From an uncultured Elusimicrobia bacterium (GTDB taxonomy: Bacteria > Elusimicrobiota > Elusimicrobia > UBA1565 > UBA9628), in the NCBI GenBank assembly GCA_903874575.1, contig CAIQSZ010000186.1:1-14950 (forward strand): a DNA stretch of 14,950 bases, read 5' to 3'. The position numbers were made by a program, and so were the translations under genes. The notes under the pieces were generated by a model that was given only the letters and a program-made list of their open reading frames with translations, was not told the DNA's origin and searched no databases. Of the stretch, positions 1 to 7,132 are shown in pieces; the stretch's first letter is position 1; each line of letters begins with the position of its first letter.

Positions 1-1
1 C

Positions 2-553
2 GTGGACCCGCTCGTCGACGCGCGCTCGCTCGTCGTCGACGCGGTCCTCGACGTGCGCTACGCCTCCGACCGGAATTTCCTAGGCCGCGCGCTCTATCCC
101 GCGCCCGCGGCGTTTTTGCGCCGCTCCACCGCGGTTAAGCTGGCGAAGGCGGCGGCCCTCCTGCGCGCGCGCGGCCGCCGGCTCGTGATCTACGACGCCT
201 ACCGTCCGCTCTCGGTCCAAAAACTTCTGTGGGCGGCGAAACCCGACCGCCGCTTCGTGGCCGATCCCGCGCGCGGCTCCGCCCACAACCGGGGCGGCGC
301 GGTGGACGCGGGCTTGGCCGACGCGGCGGGCCGGCCCGTCGCCATGCCCTGCGAGTTCGACGAGTTCGGCCCGAAGGCCGCGCACGGCGCCAAGGGCGTT
401 CCCGCGACCCGCGCCGCCGAGGCGCGCGCGCTGAGGACGGCCATGGAGGCCGCGGGTTTCGCGTCTCTGGCCGAGGAATGGTGGCACTACTCGGATCCGG
501 CGTCCAAGGACTGGCCGCCGCTGGACGTCCCTTTGGAGGCGCTTCTGCGATGA
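2..553 (+). CDS. D-alanyl-D-alanine dipeptidase, VanX/DdpX family (5' end possibly outside window)
   Basis: This is a zinc peptidase of family M15D that hydrolyses the D-Ala-D-Ala dipeptide, either for peptidoglycan recycling or, in vancomycin-resistance clusters, to remove the drug target precursor. The family signature is complete: a YDAYRP segment with Arg68, the zinc motif S93-A-H95-N-R-G-G-A-V-D102 (His and Asp seven apart, as in VanX), and E159-W-W-H162 carrying the catalytic Glu and third zinc ligand. Its 183 residues cover essentially the whole domain (VanX is about 202). The first in-frame start in the window is GTG at base 2, so a longer N-terminus, perhaps with a signal peptide, may lie upstream. 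No vanH/vanA ligase genes are visible, so a housekeeping or nutritional role is more likely than resistance. The stop overlaps the next start (ATGA). Confidence 0.88.
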   Translation: MDPLVDARSLVVDAVLDVRYASDRNFLGRALYPAPAAFLRRSTAVKLAKAAALLRARGRRLVIYDAYRPLSVQKLLWAAKPDRRFVADPARGSAHNRGGAVDAGLADAAGRPVAMPCEFDEFGPKAAHGAKGVPATRAAEARALRTAMEAAGFASLAEEWWHYSDPASKDWPPLDVPLEALLR

Positions 554-2016
554 AGGACGAGCGAGCGGAAACCGACGGGGGGTTGCTGGGCCCCGCGCCC
601 GACCTCGCGCCGGAAGAGCGCGAGCGCCGGATCGTCGCGGCCCGCCGCGCCGCCCTCGCGTGGCGTCGCGTCGGCACGGCGCGGCGCGTGGAGGCGCTGA
701 CCGCGGTCTGGGCCTCGCTGAACGAGCGCCGCGCCGAGGCCCTGGCCGTCATCCGCGAGGAGAGCGGCAAGCCGCCCCTGGAGGCGGAACTGGTGGAGTT
801 CGGCGCGGCGTCCCTGCTGGTCCGCTACTTCGCCGCCAACGCTCAGCGCATCCTGGACGAGCGCTCGGCCGGGATGCCGTGGTTCCTCCCTAATAAGCGG
901 GCCAGCGTGCGGCGTCTGCCGAGAGGCGTGGTCGGCGTCGTCGCTCCGTGGAACATGCCGTTCTTGATTCCGTTCGGCGACTCGTTCTGCGCCATGCTGG
1001 CCGGCAACGCGGTCCTGCTCAAGCCGTCGCAATGGGCCACCCGCACCGCCCTGTGGCTGGAGTCCGCGGTCGCGGCCACCGGCCTTCTGCCCGAGGGCCT
1101 GCTGACCGTGGTTTCCGGCGGCGCGGCGGCGGGAGAGGCGGTGGTCGACGGCTCGGACATGGTCCTGTTCACCGGCTCGGCGAAGATCGGCGCGCTGGTC
1201 GCCTCCCGCGCGGCCGCCCGGCTGAAGCCGGCCGTCCTGGAGCTGGGCGGCAAGCACCCCATGATCGTATGCGCCGACGCGGCGTTGGAGCGCGCGGCGG
1301 CGGGCGCGGTGTGGGGCGGCATGGCCAACGCGGGGCAGGTCTGCGTCGGCGTCGAGCGCGTCTACGTGGAGTCCGCGATCCATGACGCCTTCGTCGAAAA
1401 AGTGAAGGCCCGCGCGGCCGCGCTGAGGCTCGGCGCCGCCGCGGACGCCGAGGTTTCTCGATTCGCCTTCCCGCCCCTGCTGGAACGCGTGCAGGCCCAG
1501 CTGGACGACGCGCGCCGCAAGGGCGCCGTGGTGATCGGCGGCGGCGTGCTGGACCGGGAGGGCCTGAGGATGGCCCCGGCGCTGGTGCTGGGGGCCAAAC
1601 CCGACATGCTGGTGATGACCGAGGAGACCTTCGGCCCGGTCCTTGCGATCATGAAGGTGGAACGCGCGGAGGAGGCCGTGACTTTGGCCAACGCGGGTCC
1701 CTGGGGCCTGGCCGCCAGCGTGTGGACGACGGACCCCGACCGCGCCGAGAGCCTGGCCGCGTCGCTGGAGGCCGGCATGATCGGCATCAACGAGCCCGGC
1801 ACGCACTACGCGTACGGCTCGATGCCGTTCGGAGGGGTCAAGTCGAGCGGTTTGTGGCGCCGCCACGGAGACGAGGGCCTGCTCGCCCTGACGCAGGCGC
1901 AGTCGGTGCTCGCGCACGAGTGGCCCGCGGACATGCCCGACCCGTGGTGGTTCCCGCGCGACGAGCGCGTGATCTCGGTCCTGCGGCGGCTTTTGGGCCT
2001 GGCGGCGGGCGCCTGA
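550..2016 (+). CDS. NAD(P)-dependent aldehyde dehydrogenase
   Basis: This 488-residue protein belongs to the aldehyde dehydrogenase superfamily, which oxidises aldehydes to acids with NAD(P)+. All key elements are present: APWN with Asn135, the general-base motif LELGGK with Glu231, the nucleophile Cys265 in GQVCVG (34 residues after the Glu, as in classical ALDHs), EETFGP, and the C-terminal GGVKSSG. ATG at 550 overlaps the dipeptidase TGA, which implies translational coupling. A longer reading frame runs back to base 229 but overlaps the dipeptidase and has arginine-rich shadow composition. The C-terminus has an unusual aromatic patch (DPWWFPRDERV) followed by a leucine/arginine-rich helix that might contact membrane; that is inference. 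The substrate cannot be assigned; a succinate-semialdehyde or medium/long-chain aldehyde enzyme would both fit. Confidence 0.93.
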   Translation: MKDERAETDGGLLGPAPDLAPEERERRIVAARRAALAWRRVGTARRVEALTAVWASLNERRAEALAVIREESGKPPLEAELVEFGAASLLVRYFAANAQRILDERSAGMPWFLPNKRASVRRLPRGVVGVVAPWNMPFLIPFGDSFCAMLAGNAVLLKPSQWATRTALWLESAVAATGLLPEGLLTVVSGGAAAGEAVVDGSDMVLFTGSAKIGALVASRAAARLKPAVLELGGKHPMIVCADAALERAAAGAVWGGMANAGQVCVGVERVYVESAIHDAFVEKVKARAAALRLGAAADAEVSRFAFPPLLERVQAQLDDARRKGAVVIGGGVLDREGLRMAPALVLGAKPDMLVMTEETFGPVLAIMKVERAEEAVTLANAGPWGLAASVWTTDPDRAESLAASLEAGMIGINEPGTHYAYGSMPFGGVKSSGLWRRHGDEGLLALTQAQSVLAHEWPADMPDPWWFPRDERVISVLRRLLGLAAGA

Positions 2017-2019
2017 CCG

Positions 2020-3303
2020 TCAGACGTTGAGGTCCAGCCCTTCGCGCCCGACGAGGACCTTCATCGCGTAGCCGCGCTCCGCCACGCGCGCTTCGGCGGC
2101 TTCGGCCATCCGGTCCAGCTCGTTGTCGTCGTAGCGGGCGTCCTGGTGGACCAGGAGAAGCTTTTTGATCTTGTTGTGCCCCGCCAAGTCGACGGCCGCC
2201 ATGAAGCTGGAGTGCCCGGAGTTGCGATTTTTCTTGTAGTCCTCGTCGGTGAACCTGCCGTCGTGAACCAGGACGTCGGCGTCGCGGATCAGGCCGCCCA
2301 GCTTCTCATCGTAGTCCTGGAGCGCGGTCGCGGCCTCCCCGTATACCTCGCCGTCGGGACAGTAGACGATCTTCTTATTCTGGGCATGAAGCACGAAGCC
2401 GAGAGTGGCGCCGGGATGATTGGAGAAGAACGCGGTCAGCCGCGCTCCGGGCAGGATCTCGTAGGTCTGCTCGATGACCTCGTACAGCTCGATGCGGCAG
2501 GGAGGGCCCTCGGCGCCGAAGGCCGGCTCGAACGCTTCGGCCAGCATCGCCTCCAGGCTTTTGTGGGGTTCGCCGGTGCCGACCACGTTGAGGGTGTACG
2601 CGGCGTCCCGCGCGCATGAAAAGTCGGCCAGGCCCTGGATGTGGTCGCGGTGAAAATGGGTGAGGAAGAGCCATAGGTCCTTGTTCTCGCGGGGGTTCTT
2701 GCGGAGCTCGTCGCCCAGCGGGCCGATGCCGGAGCCGGCGTCGAAGATCATCAGGCTCTTCTCAAGCTCGATGGAGAGGCATGGCGTGCGCCAGCCGTAG
2801 CGGGAGGCGGCCGCCCCCGTCGCGGGGCCCGCCGTTCCGGTGCGGCATCCCCAGACCGAGAGCTTGAGGTCCGCCCGGGCGGGCGGCGGGAGCGAGGGGA
2901 GATTTTCGACCGCCTGTCTTGGAGCGTCGGCGCCGGAGGGTTTGAGGAATGCGGCGACCTGCTTGCCGAAGCTGTCCACGTCGTAGGGCTTCTCGATGAA
3001 CAGTTCGGCGCCGTATTGGCGCGCGCGGGTTTTCTCGGCCTCGAACGACTTGCCGGAGACGATGATGGCGCGGATGCCGGCGGTTTCAGGATCGGTCTTC
3101 AGGCGGTGCAGCAGCGTCAGGCCGTCGATGCCGGGCATCAGGATGTCCAGGATGACCAATTCCGGCTTCTCGGCTTTGACGGCGGCCTGCGCTTTCAGGC
3201 TGTCTTGGATGAGGACGGCGGACAGGCCGGCCTCCTTGAGCAGTTCCAGGCTCAGGTTGCCCACGATGGGATCGTCGTCGACCACGATGACTTGAGTTGC
3301 CAT
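2020..3303 (-). CDS. Response-regulator receiver domain fused to MBL-fold metallo-hydrolase
   Basis: The 427-residue protein has two parts. Residues about 3-121 are a CheY-like receiver with acidic pocket Asp9-Asp11, phospho-acceptor Asp53, switch Ser83 and Lys105. After a Pro-rich linker (about 122-146), residues about 148-427 form a metallo-beta-lactamase-fold hydrolase of the RNase Z/PhnP-like group: WGCRTG entry motif, metal site H216-F-H218-R-D220-H221, then His296 (SNHPG), Asp317 (CPDGE) and His347, with GHSS at 363-366. Both halves look catalytically intact, so phosphorylation by an unlinked histidine kinase could gate a hydrolase; this is inference and the substrate is unknown (phosphodiester or cyclic nucleotide are possibilities). 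ATG at 3301-3303 has a good Shine-Dalgarno (GAGGAG, bases 3306-3311). The gene converges on the aldehyde dehydrogenase with 3 bases between stops and diverges from rsmD. Confidence 0.9.
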   Translation of the reverse strand: MATQVIVVDDDPIVGNLSLELLKEAGLSAVLIQDSLKAQAAVKAEKPELVILDILMPGIDGLTLLHRLKTDPETAGIRAIIVSGKSFEAEKTRARQYGAELFIEKPYDVDSFGKQVAAFLKPSGADAPRQAVENLPSLPPPARADLKLSVWGCRTGTAGPATGAAASRYGWRTPCLSIELEKSLMIFDAGSGIGPLGDELRKNPRENKDLWLFLTHFHRDHIQGLADFSCARDAAYTLNVVGTGEPHKSLEAMLAEAFEPAFGAEGPPCRIELYEVIEQTYEILPGARLTAFFSNHPGATLGFVLHAQNKKIVYCPDGEVYGEAATALQDYDEKLGGLIRDADVLVHDGRFTDEDYKKNRNSGHSSFMAAVDLAGHNKIKKLLLVHQDARYDDNELDRMAEAAEARVAERGYAMKVLVGREGLDLNV

Positions 3304-3324
3304 TGCTCCTCTATTCTATATAAT
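3297..3324 (+). promoter_or_regulatory. Near-consensus sigma70 promoter for rsmD, leaderless geometry
   Basis: A -35 TTGCCA (3297-3302, 5 of 6 consensus) and a perfect -10 TATAAT (3319-3324) are separated by 16 bases. Only 5 bases separate the -10 from the GTG at 3330, so transcription should begin at or just after the start codon. The -35 overlaps the start codon of the divergent receiver-MBL gene, so the two transcription units may interfere. The AT-rich core (3311-3326) stands out strongly from its GC-rich surroundings. Confidence 0.7.
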
Positions 3325-3329
3325 AAGTC

Positions 3330-3941
3330 GTGCGAATCATGGCCGGCGACAGCCGCGGCCGTCGTTTTAAGAGCGTTCCCAAGGATCTGCCCGTCAAGCC
3401 GATCTCGTCGCGCATCAAGAAATCGGTGTTCGACATCCTTCGCCCCCGTCTGGGCGGCGCCAAGTTCCTCGATCTGTACGCCGGTACCGGCTCCGTCGGC
3501 CTGGAGGCCCTGTCGCGCGGCGCCGAGTTCGCGTTCTTCGTCGACTACGACAGGCGCTGCCTGGCGGTCATCGACGCGAATCTGGCCGAGCTGAACCTTC
3601 AGGCGCGCGGCCGCAGCGGCCAGGGCGACGTGCTTCAGGACCTGTCATGGGTGGGCTACCGGGCGGGCTTTCCAAGGTTCGACATCATCTACCTGGGACC
3701 GCCGTACCGCACCCAGGAGAACAAACCGCTGGCCTATTCGACGCCGTCTCTGGCGCGCGTGATCGAGGCCGGCCTGCCCGCGCCGGACGCGTTGATCCTC
3801 GTCCAGCACCACGTCAAGGAAGAGGTCTCGCCTCCCGCGGGCTGGGAGCGCTTCCGCCGCGAGAAGTACGGGGACACCTTCGTCGACTTTTACCGCGCCG
3901 CGGCCGCGACGCCCGCGTCCACGGCAACCCCGGCCGCGTAG
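3330..3941 (+). CDS. rsmD: 16S rRNA (guanine966-N2)-methyltransferase RsmD, GPPY variant
   Basis: RsmD methylates N2 of G966 of 16S rRNA using S-adenosylmethionine. The 203-residue protein starts with the family hallmark MRIMAG.SRGR and has the SAM-binding motif I DLYAGTGSVGLEALSRGA (residues 48-65), acidic VDYD (71-74), and a motif-IV segment followed by the usual C-terminal strand region. E. coli RsmD has 198 residues. Two departures stand out: motif IV reads L-G123-P-P-Y instead of the expected D-P-P-Y/F, and the conserved RPT near residue 22 reads K-P-I. The GTG at 3330 is preferred over ATG 3339 because it restores the family N-terminus, although the promoter geometry leaves almost no leader. 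An Ala/Pro/Thr-rich tail (about 189-203) is extra. The next gene begins one base after the stop. Confidence 0.88.
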   Translation: MRIMAGDSRGRRFKSVPKDLPVKPISSRIKKSVFDILRPRLGGAKFLDLYAGTGSVGLEALSRGAEFAFFVDYDRRCLAVIDANLAELNLQARGRSGQGDVLQDLSWVGYRAGFPRFDIIYLGPPYRTQENKPLAYSTPSLARVIEAGLPAPDALILVQHHVKEEVSPPAGWERFRREKYGDTFVDFYRAAAATPASTATPAA

Positions 3942-3942
3942 G

Positions 3943-4671
3943 ATGGAACTCTCGTTCACGCGCTTCCGCATTTACCGCGAGTGCCCTTGGAAGTACAAGC
4001 TGATTTTCGTCGACGGTCGCCGCATCCCGCTGAATCCGAAGTCGTCCTTCGGCTCCTCCCTTCACCGCGCGCTCGAGCGCTGGCTCCTGTCGGGCGACGA
4101 CTGCCGCGAGGCGCTGTTCGACTGCCTGCGGTCTTCGTGGCTGTCGCAAGGCTATCCCGACGAGCGCGTCGAGGCGCGCTGGCGCGCCAAGGCCGAGCGC
4201 GCCTTGTCCCGCTTTCACCGCGAGGAATCTTCGCGCCGCGCGCGCACCATCGCCGTGGAGAAGGAGTTCGTCTGGCCCTTGGGCCCGCACACCGTTCGCG
4301 GCAAGATCGACCGCATCGACCAAGGCCCCGACGGCGCCTACGAGATCATCGATTACAAGACCGGCCCGGGCGTCCCGACGCCGGCGCAGGTCGCCGGCGA
4401 CATTCAGATGCGCTTTTACGCGTTGGGCGCGCGGCGGGCCCTGGGGCTGCGCCCCGCCGTCCTGACCATGGACGCCGTCGTCGCCGGCGAGCGCGTCGGC
4501 GCCTCCTACGACCCGTCCGGCGAGGACGCCCTGGCTTGCGAGATTAGGGGCGCCGCCGACGGCATAGAAGCGGGGCGGTTCCAACCGAACGCCGCGTATT
4601 GCCGCCGCTGCGACTTCAAGGACGACTGTTCGAACTCGGCGGAGAAAACCCGTCAGAGCGACGAGACGTAG
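3943..4671 (+). CDS. PD-(D/E)XK nuclease, RecB/AddB/Cas4-like with Fe-S cysteines
   Basis: The 242-residue protein has a single-domain RecB-family nuclease fold (PF12705-like). Visible motifs are His41 (SSLHRALE), Asp123 in GKIDRID, the catalytic D137-Y-K139 in EIIDYKTG, and Q155-x3-Y159 (QMRFY). Four cysteines, Cys14 near the N-terminus and Cys220-x2-Cys223-x5-Cys229 near the C-terminus, match the arrangement that binds a 4Fe-4S cluster in AddB and Cas4. No helicase domain is attached and there are no cas genes nearby, so this is a stand-alone exonuclease-like protein, probably in DNA repair or end processing (inference). It follows rsmD with a 1-base gap and is probably co-transcribed. Its 3' end overlaps the convergent zinc-ribbon gene by 19 bases. 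Confidence 0.85.
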   Translation: MELSFTRFRIYRECPWKYKLIFVDGRRIPLNPKSSFGSSLHRALERWLLSGDDCREALFDCLRSSWLSQGYPDERVEARWRAKAERALSRFHREESSRRARTIAVEKEFVWPLGPHTVRGKIDRIDQGPDGAYEIIDYKTGPGVPTPAQVAGDIQMRFYALGARRALGLRPAVLTMDAVVAGERVGASYDPSGEDALACEIRGAADGIEAGRFQPNAAYCRRCDFKDDCSNSAEKTRQSDET

Positions 4672-4967
4672 CGGCCCAGAAAAAAGAGGGCGATTAGCCC
4701 GACGCCGAGCAGGAGCAAGGACGCGACGGCGAACGCCGATAGGTCCGCCGGCTTTTTCCCGGAGCGCGAGCGCTCCTGCCGCCGCCAGAACGGCTCGGGC
4801 GGCATCGTCTTGTTCAGCGTGGACAAGCGGGTTCCTTGCCCCAGCGACGCCGAACCTTTCGCGTCGATGATGCAGCCGCAGCCCGGTTCCGCGCACTCCC
4901 GCCCGCCCTCGTGCCGGATCAGTTCATGCGGGCAGTTCGGACATTTTTCCATGATCGCGTCCGTCAT
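4653..4967 (-). CDS. Small zinc-ribbon protein with C-terminal membrane anchor
   Basis: This 104-residue protein is not a member of a family I can name. Its N-terminus carries a probable zinc-binding knuckle set: C9-x2-C12, then Cys25 and C30-x-C32, with His14 and His19 nearby. A polar, basic linker (about 40-74) leads to one hydrophobic segment (about 77-99), so the ribbon would face the cytoplasm as a tail-anchored protein. ATG at 4967 overlaps the TGA of the diguanylate cyclase gene (ATGA), which supports this start and translational coupling; an internal ATG at 4952 would also retain the cysteines. It is the last gene of the minus-strand operon and overlaps the nuclease gene tail to tail. 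A link to c-di-GMP signalling is only contextual. Confidence 0.75.
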   Translation of the reverse strand: MTDAIMEKCPNCPHELIRHEGGRECAEPGCGCIIDAKGSASLGQGTRLSTLNKTMPPEPFWRRQERSRSGKKPADLSAFAVASLLLLGVGLIALFFLGRYVSSL

Positions 4968-5815
4968 TTCGGGTCGTTATGGCGGCGCTGGGGCTTGTCC
5001 GTGTCGTCGTGCCGGGAGCGCACGCAGTTGCGGCCGTCGCGCTTGGCTTGGTAGAGGTTCATGTCGGCCTCGTGCAGGAGGTCCGCGGGCTTGAGCTCTT
5101 GCCGACCGTCGAAGGTTCCGATGCCGATGCTGACCGTGGCCATGTAGCCGTTCTTGGCGATGCCCGCGCGCACGCGCTCGGAGACGCGGGCCGCGGTGGC
5201 CTCGTCGGCGCCGGGCATGATGACGACGAACTCGTCGCCGCCGTAGCGGCCCAGGATGTCGGCGGCGCGCACGTGCGCGGAGACGGTCTCGGCGGTCTCC
5301 TTGATCACGCGGTCGCCGAACAGGTGGCCGTGCCCGTCGTTGATGCGCTTGAACTCGTCGATGTCGATCAGCATCAACGACAGCGGCAGCTTCCCGGCCC
5401 GGGCGCGCTGGATCTCGATTTCCATCACCTCGTAGAGGTAGCCGTAGGTGAACGCGCCGGTGAGGGAGTCGGTCACGGACTTAAGGTGGAGTTCCTCCAC
5501 GCGGGCCGACAGCAGGCGGTTGCTGAAGCGCTGCCGCTCCGAATGCACCCCGATCAAAACGCCGAAGAGCGTGAACGCCAGCACGGAGCCCACGCCCATG
5601 TACGCGTAGAACGCGAGGTTCCCCGAAAGCTCGCCGCGCGCCCAGGCTTGGCTTGGGACGGGGGCGGCCAGCCAGAAGCGCAGGGCGAGCGCGCCGATGG
5701 GGGAGCCCAGGCCCATGACCGCGCCTATCGCGGGGTACAGGTAGTAATGGGAGAGGCCGCGCCAAAAGGGGCGCGACTCGCTGAGGTCCGACCGCCGGCG
5801 ACGTCTCGCGGACAT
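4964..5815 (-). CDS. Membrane-anchored GGDEF diguanylate cyclase
   Basis: The 283-residue protein synthesises c-di-GMP from two GTP. A basic N-terminus is followed by two predicted membrane helices (about 28-50 and 67-90), a short linker helix (about 91-113) and a GGDEF domain (about 114-268). It retains DSLTGAFTYGYL, D151-I-D-E-F-K, the active-site signature GGDEF at 192-196, and an intact inhibitory I-site R183-A-A-D186 exactly five residues before it, so product feedback is expected. There is no recognisable sensor domain beyond the short loop between the helices. It starts 4 bases after the stop of the membrane metalloprotease gene and overlaps the zinc-ribbon gene, placing all three in one transcript. 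The C-terminal tail (269-283) is polar and unstructured. Confidence 0.93.
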   Translation of the reverse strand: MSARRRRRSDLSESRPFWRGLSHYYLYPAIGAVMGLGSPIGALALRFWLAAPVPSQAWARGELSGNLAFYAYMGVGSVLAFTLFGVLIGVHSERQRFSNRLLSARVEELHLKSVTDSLTGAFTYGYLYEVMEIEIQRARAGKLPLSLMLIDIDEFKRINDGHGHLFGDRVIKETAETVSAHVRAADILGRYGGDEFVVIMPGADEATAARVSERVRAGIAKNGYMATVSIGIGTFDGRQELKPADLLHEADMNLYQAKRDGRNCVRSRHDDTDKPQRRHNDPK

Positions 5816-5819
5816 AAGC

Positions 5820-6611
5820 TCAGTCTAGCAATTCCGCCGGGGGGCGCCGGGGGCTCATGAAGCCGCGCGCGGCCCACGCCCAGGCGAGCGCGCACGCCGC
5901 CACGCACGTCCACGACAGCCGCAGATAATGCGCCGCCAGCGCGTTCACCGTCCAGCCCCCCGCCAGCATGACCTCCACGTCGCCGTCGCCGCCGAAGAAG
6001 CTCCCGAACGGGACTTTCTCGAAATCGGCGGACGCCTCGCGCCAGCGCCGCAGGCTGGACCACAGCACGCACGCGCCGATGAACAGGAAGAGGGTCCGGT
6101 ACGCCGGCCAGCGCGTGAAGCCGGGCCAGCGCGCGAAGTAGAGCGCGACCAGCAGCGCCGCGACGCAGCATTCGCCGCCCAGGCCGCCGAACGCCACCCA
6201 GAAATCCAGCGCGTCCGGCGTCGTGAACAACGTCAGCTTCGCCTGCAGGAGCAGCGCGGCGGCGCACGCCGCGCCGAACGCCGCGCAGTCTTCCTCCCAC
6301 GCGCGCCGGAGCAGGAACGTCAGGCCCGCCGTCACCGCCGCGGCCAGCGGCCAGGAACGGTCGCGGCTGAGCGAGAGCGTGATCAGCGGAATCGGGATCG
6401 CGACCCGTCCGCCCAGCCAGCAGACCAGCGCGTGGCCCAACTCGTGCAGCTGCATGGACAGGCCCGCCTGGACGAAGAAGCGTCCCGGGCCGCTCGCGAC
6501 CAGGACGAACGAGGCGGCGAAGGCGGCGGCCGGGACGGCGAGGACCTGGCGCGAGGTGAGCGCAGCGGGCGCGTCCTCGGGAGCCGGAAGACGGCGGTTC
6601 GGGCGGTCCAT
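5820..6611 (-). CDS. Multi-pass membrane metalloprotease-like protein (HELGH, M50-like)
   Basis: The 263-residue hydrophobic protein has about six membrane segments (roughly 23-41, 50-68, 86-101, 109-128, 138-160 and 171-187, with another near 233-250). The zinc-metalloprotease motif H56-E-L-G-H60 sits in the second segment, followed by WLGGRVAIPIP, an arrangement seen in M50/site-2-protease relatives. A third metal ligand is not certain; the acidic G-G-D-G-D-V-E stretch at 207-213 before a further hydrophobic segment is the best candidate. Site-2 proteases cleave transmembrane substrates such as anti-sigma factors, but no substrate is apparent here. It begins 8 bases after sixA and ends 4 bases before the diguanylate cyclase gene. 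A non-proteolytic membrane protein with a chance HExxH cannot be excluded. Confidence 0.75.
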   Translation of the reverse strand: MDRPNRRLPAPEDAPAALTSRQVLAVPAAAFAASFVLVASGPGRFFVQAGLSMQLHELGHALVCWLGGRVAIPIPLITLSLSRDRSWPLAAAVTAGLTFLLRRAWEEDCAAFGAACAAALLLQAKLTLFTTPDALDFWVAFGGLGGECCVAALLVALYFARWPGFTRWPAYRTLFLFIGACVLWSSLRRWREASADFEKVPFGSFFGGDGDVEVMLAGGWTVNALAAHYLRLSWTCVAACALAWAWAARGFMSPRRPPAELLD

Positions 6612-6619
6612 CGCGCGGA

Positions 6620-7084
6620 TCAGCCCAATTCGTCGGCGTTGAACGCCCAGAGCAGGCGCGGAGTCGGCTCCAGCGCGACGGCGGCCGCGCCCGCGGGACG
6701 GAACTCGAAGGCTTCGTCGGTCAGGAACGCGACCAGCTCTCCGACCTGCGGCTGATGTCCGACGGCCAGCACTTCCTCGACGGCGTCCGCCCGCGCGCGC
6801 AGGGCCGCGAAAGCCTTGTCGGCGGCCAAGGTGTTGTCGAGGGCCTTGAGCGTCTCCGGCGCCAGTCCCAGCGCGGCGGCGACGACGGCGGCGGTCTGCG
6901 CGGCGCGCGTCAAGGGCGAATGGAGCACCAGGGACGGCCGGGCGCCGCGGGCGGCCAGTTCGCGGGCGACATGCGCGGCGTCCCGCAGGCCTTTATCCGA
7001 GAGAGGCCGCGAGGCGTCGGACGCCGCCCCCGACTCCTGCGTCGAGGGGGAGTGGCCGTGGCGCATCAGGTACAGGAGCTTCAT
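6620..7084 (-). CDS. sixA: Phosphohistidine phosphatase SixA-like
   Basis: This 154-residue histidine-phosphatase-superfamily protein has the length of SixA (E. coli 161). The catalytic pocket is complete: L-M-R8-H9-G10 with the phospho-accepting His9, Arg60 in the SPLTRAAQT segment, and the second catalytic His110 in AVGHQPQ. SixA removes phosphate from histidine of phosphotransfer domains such as those of ArcB or the nitrogen PTS; the partner here is unknown. It leads a tight minus-strand group with the M50-like protein and the diguanylate cyclase, 48 bases downstream of the cardiolipin synthase gene. No strong Shine-Dalgarno lies directly before its ATG. Confidence 0.9.
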   Translation of the reverse strand: MKLLYLMRHGHSPSTQESGAASDASRPLSDKGLRDAAHVARELAARGARPSLVLHSPLTRAAQTAAVVAAALGLAPETLKALDNTLAADKAFAALRARADAVEEVLAVGHQPQVGELVAFLTDEAFEFRPAGAAAVALEPTPRLLWAFNADELG

Positions 7085-7132
7085 GAGGACGGGAAGGATA
7101 TCACATTCCTCCGCCCGCGGCGCGGCGAAGCG

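Noticed and set aside
229..549. Upstream extension of the aldehyde dehydrogenase frame
   Set aside because: It overlaps the dipeptidase in another frame and encodes arginine-rich sequence. ATG 550 with the ATGA overlap matches the normal length of the family.
2..553. Vancomycin-resistance cluster
   Set aside because: Only the VanX-family dipeptidase is present. The downstream gene is an aldehyde dehydrogenase, and no ligase, VanH or VanRS genes are visible.
487..1917. Minus-strand 476-residue frame opposite the aldehyde dehydrogenase
   Set aside because: It lies fully antisense to a gene with all catalytic motifs. Its product is Arg/Gly/His-rich with no recognisable domain, which is typical of high-GC shadow frames.
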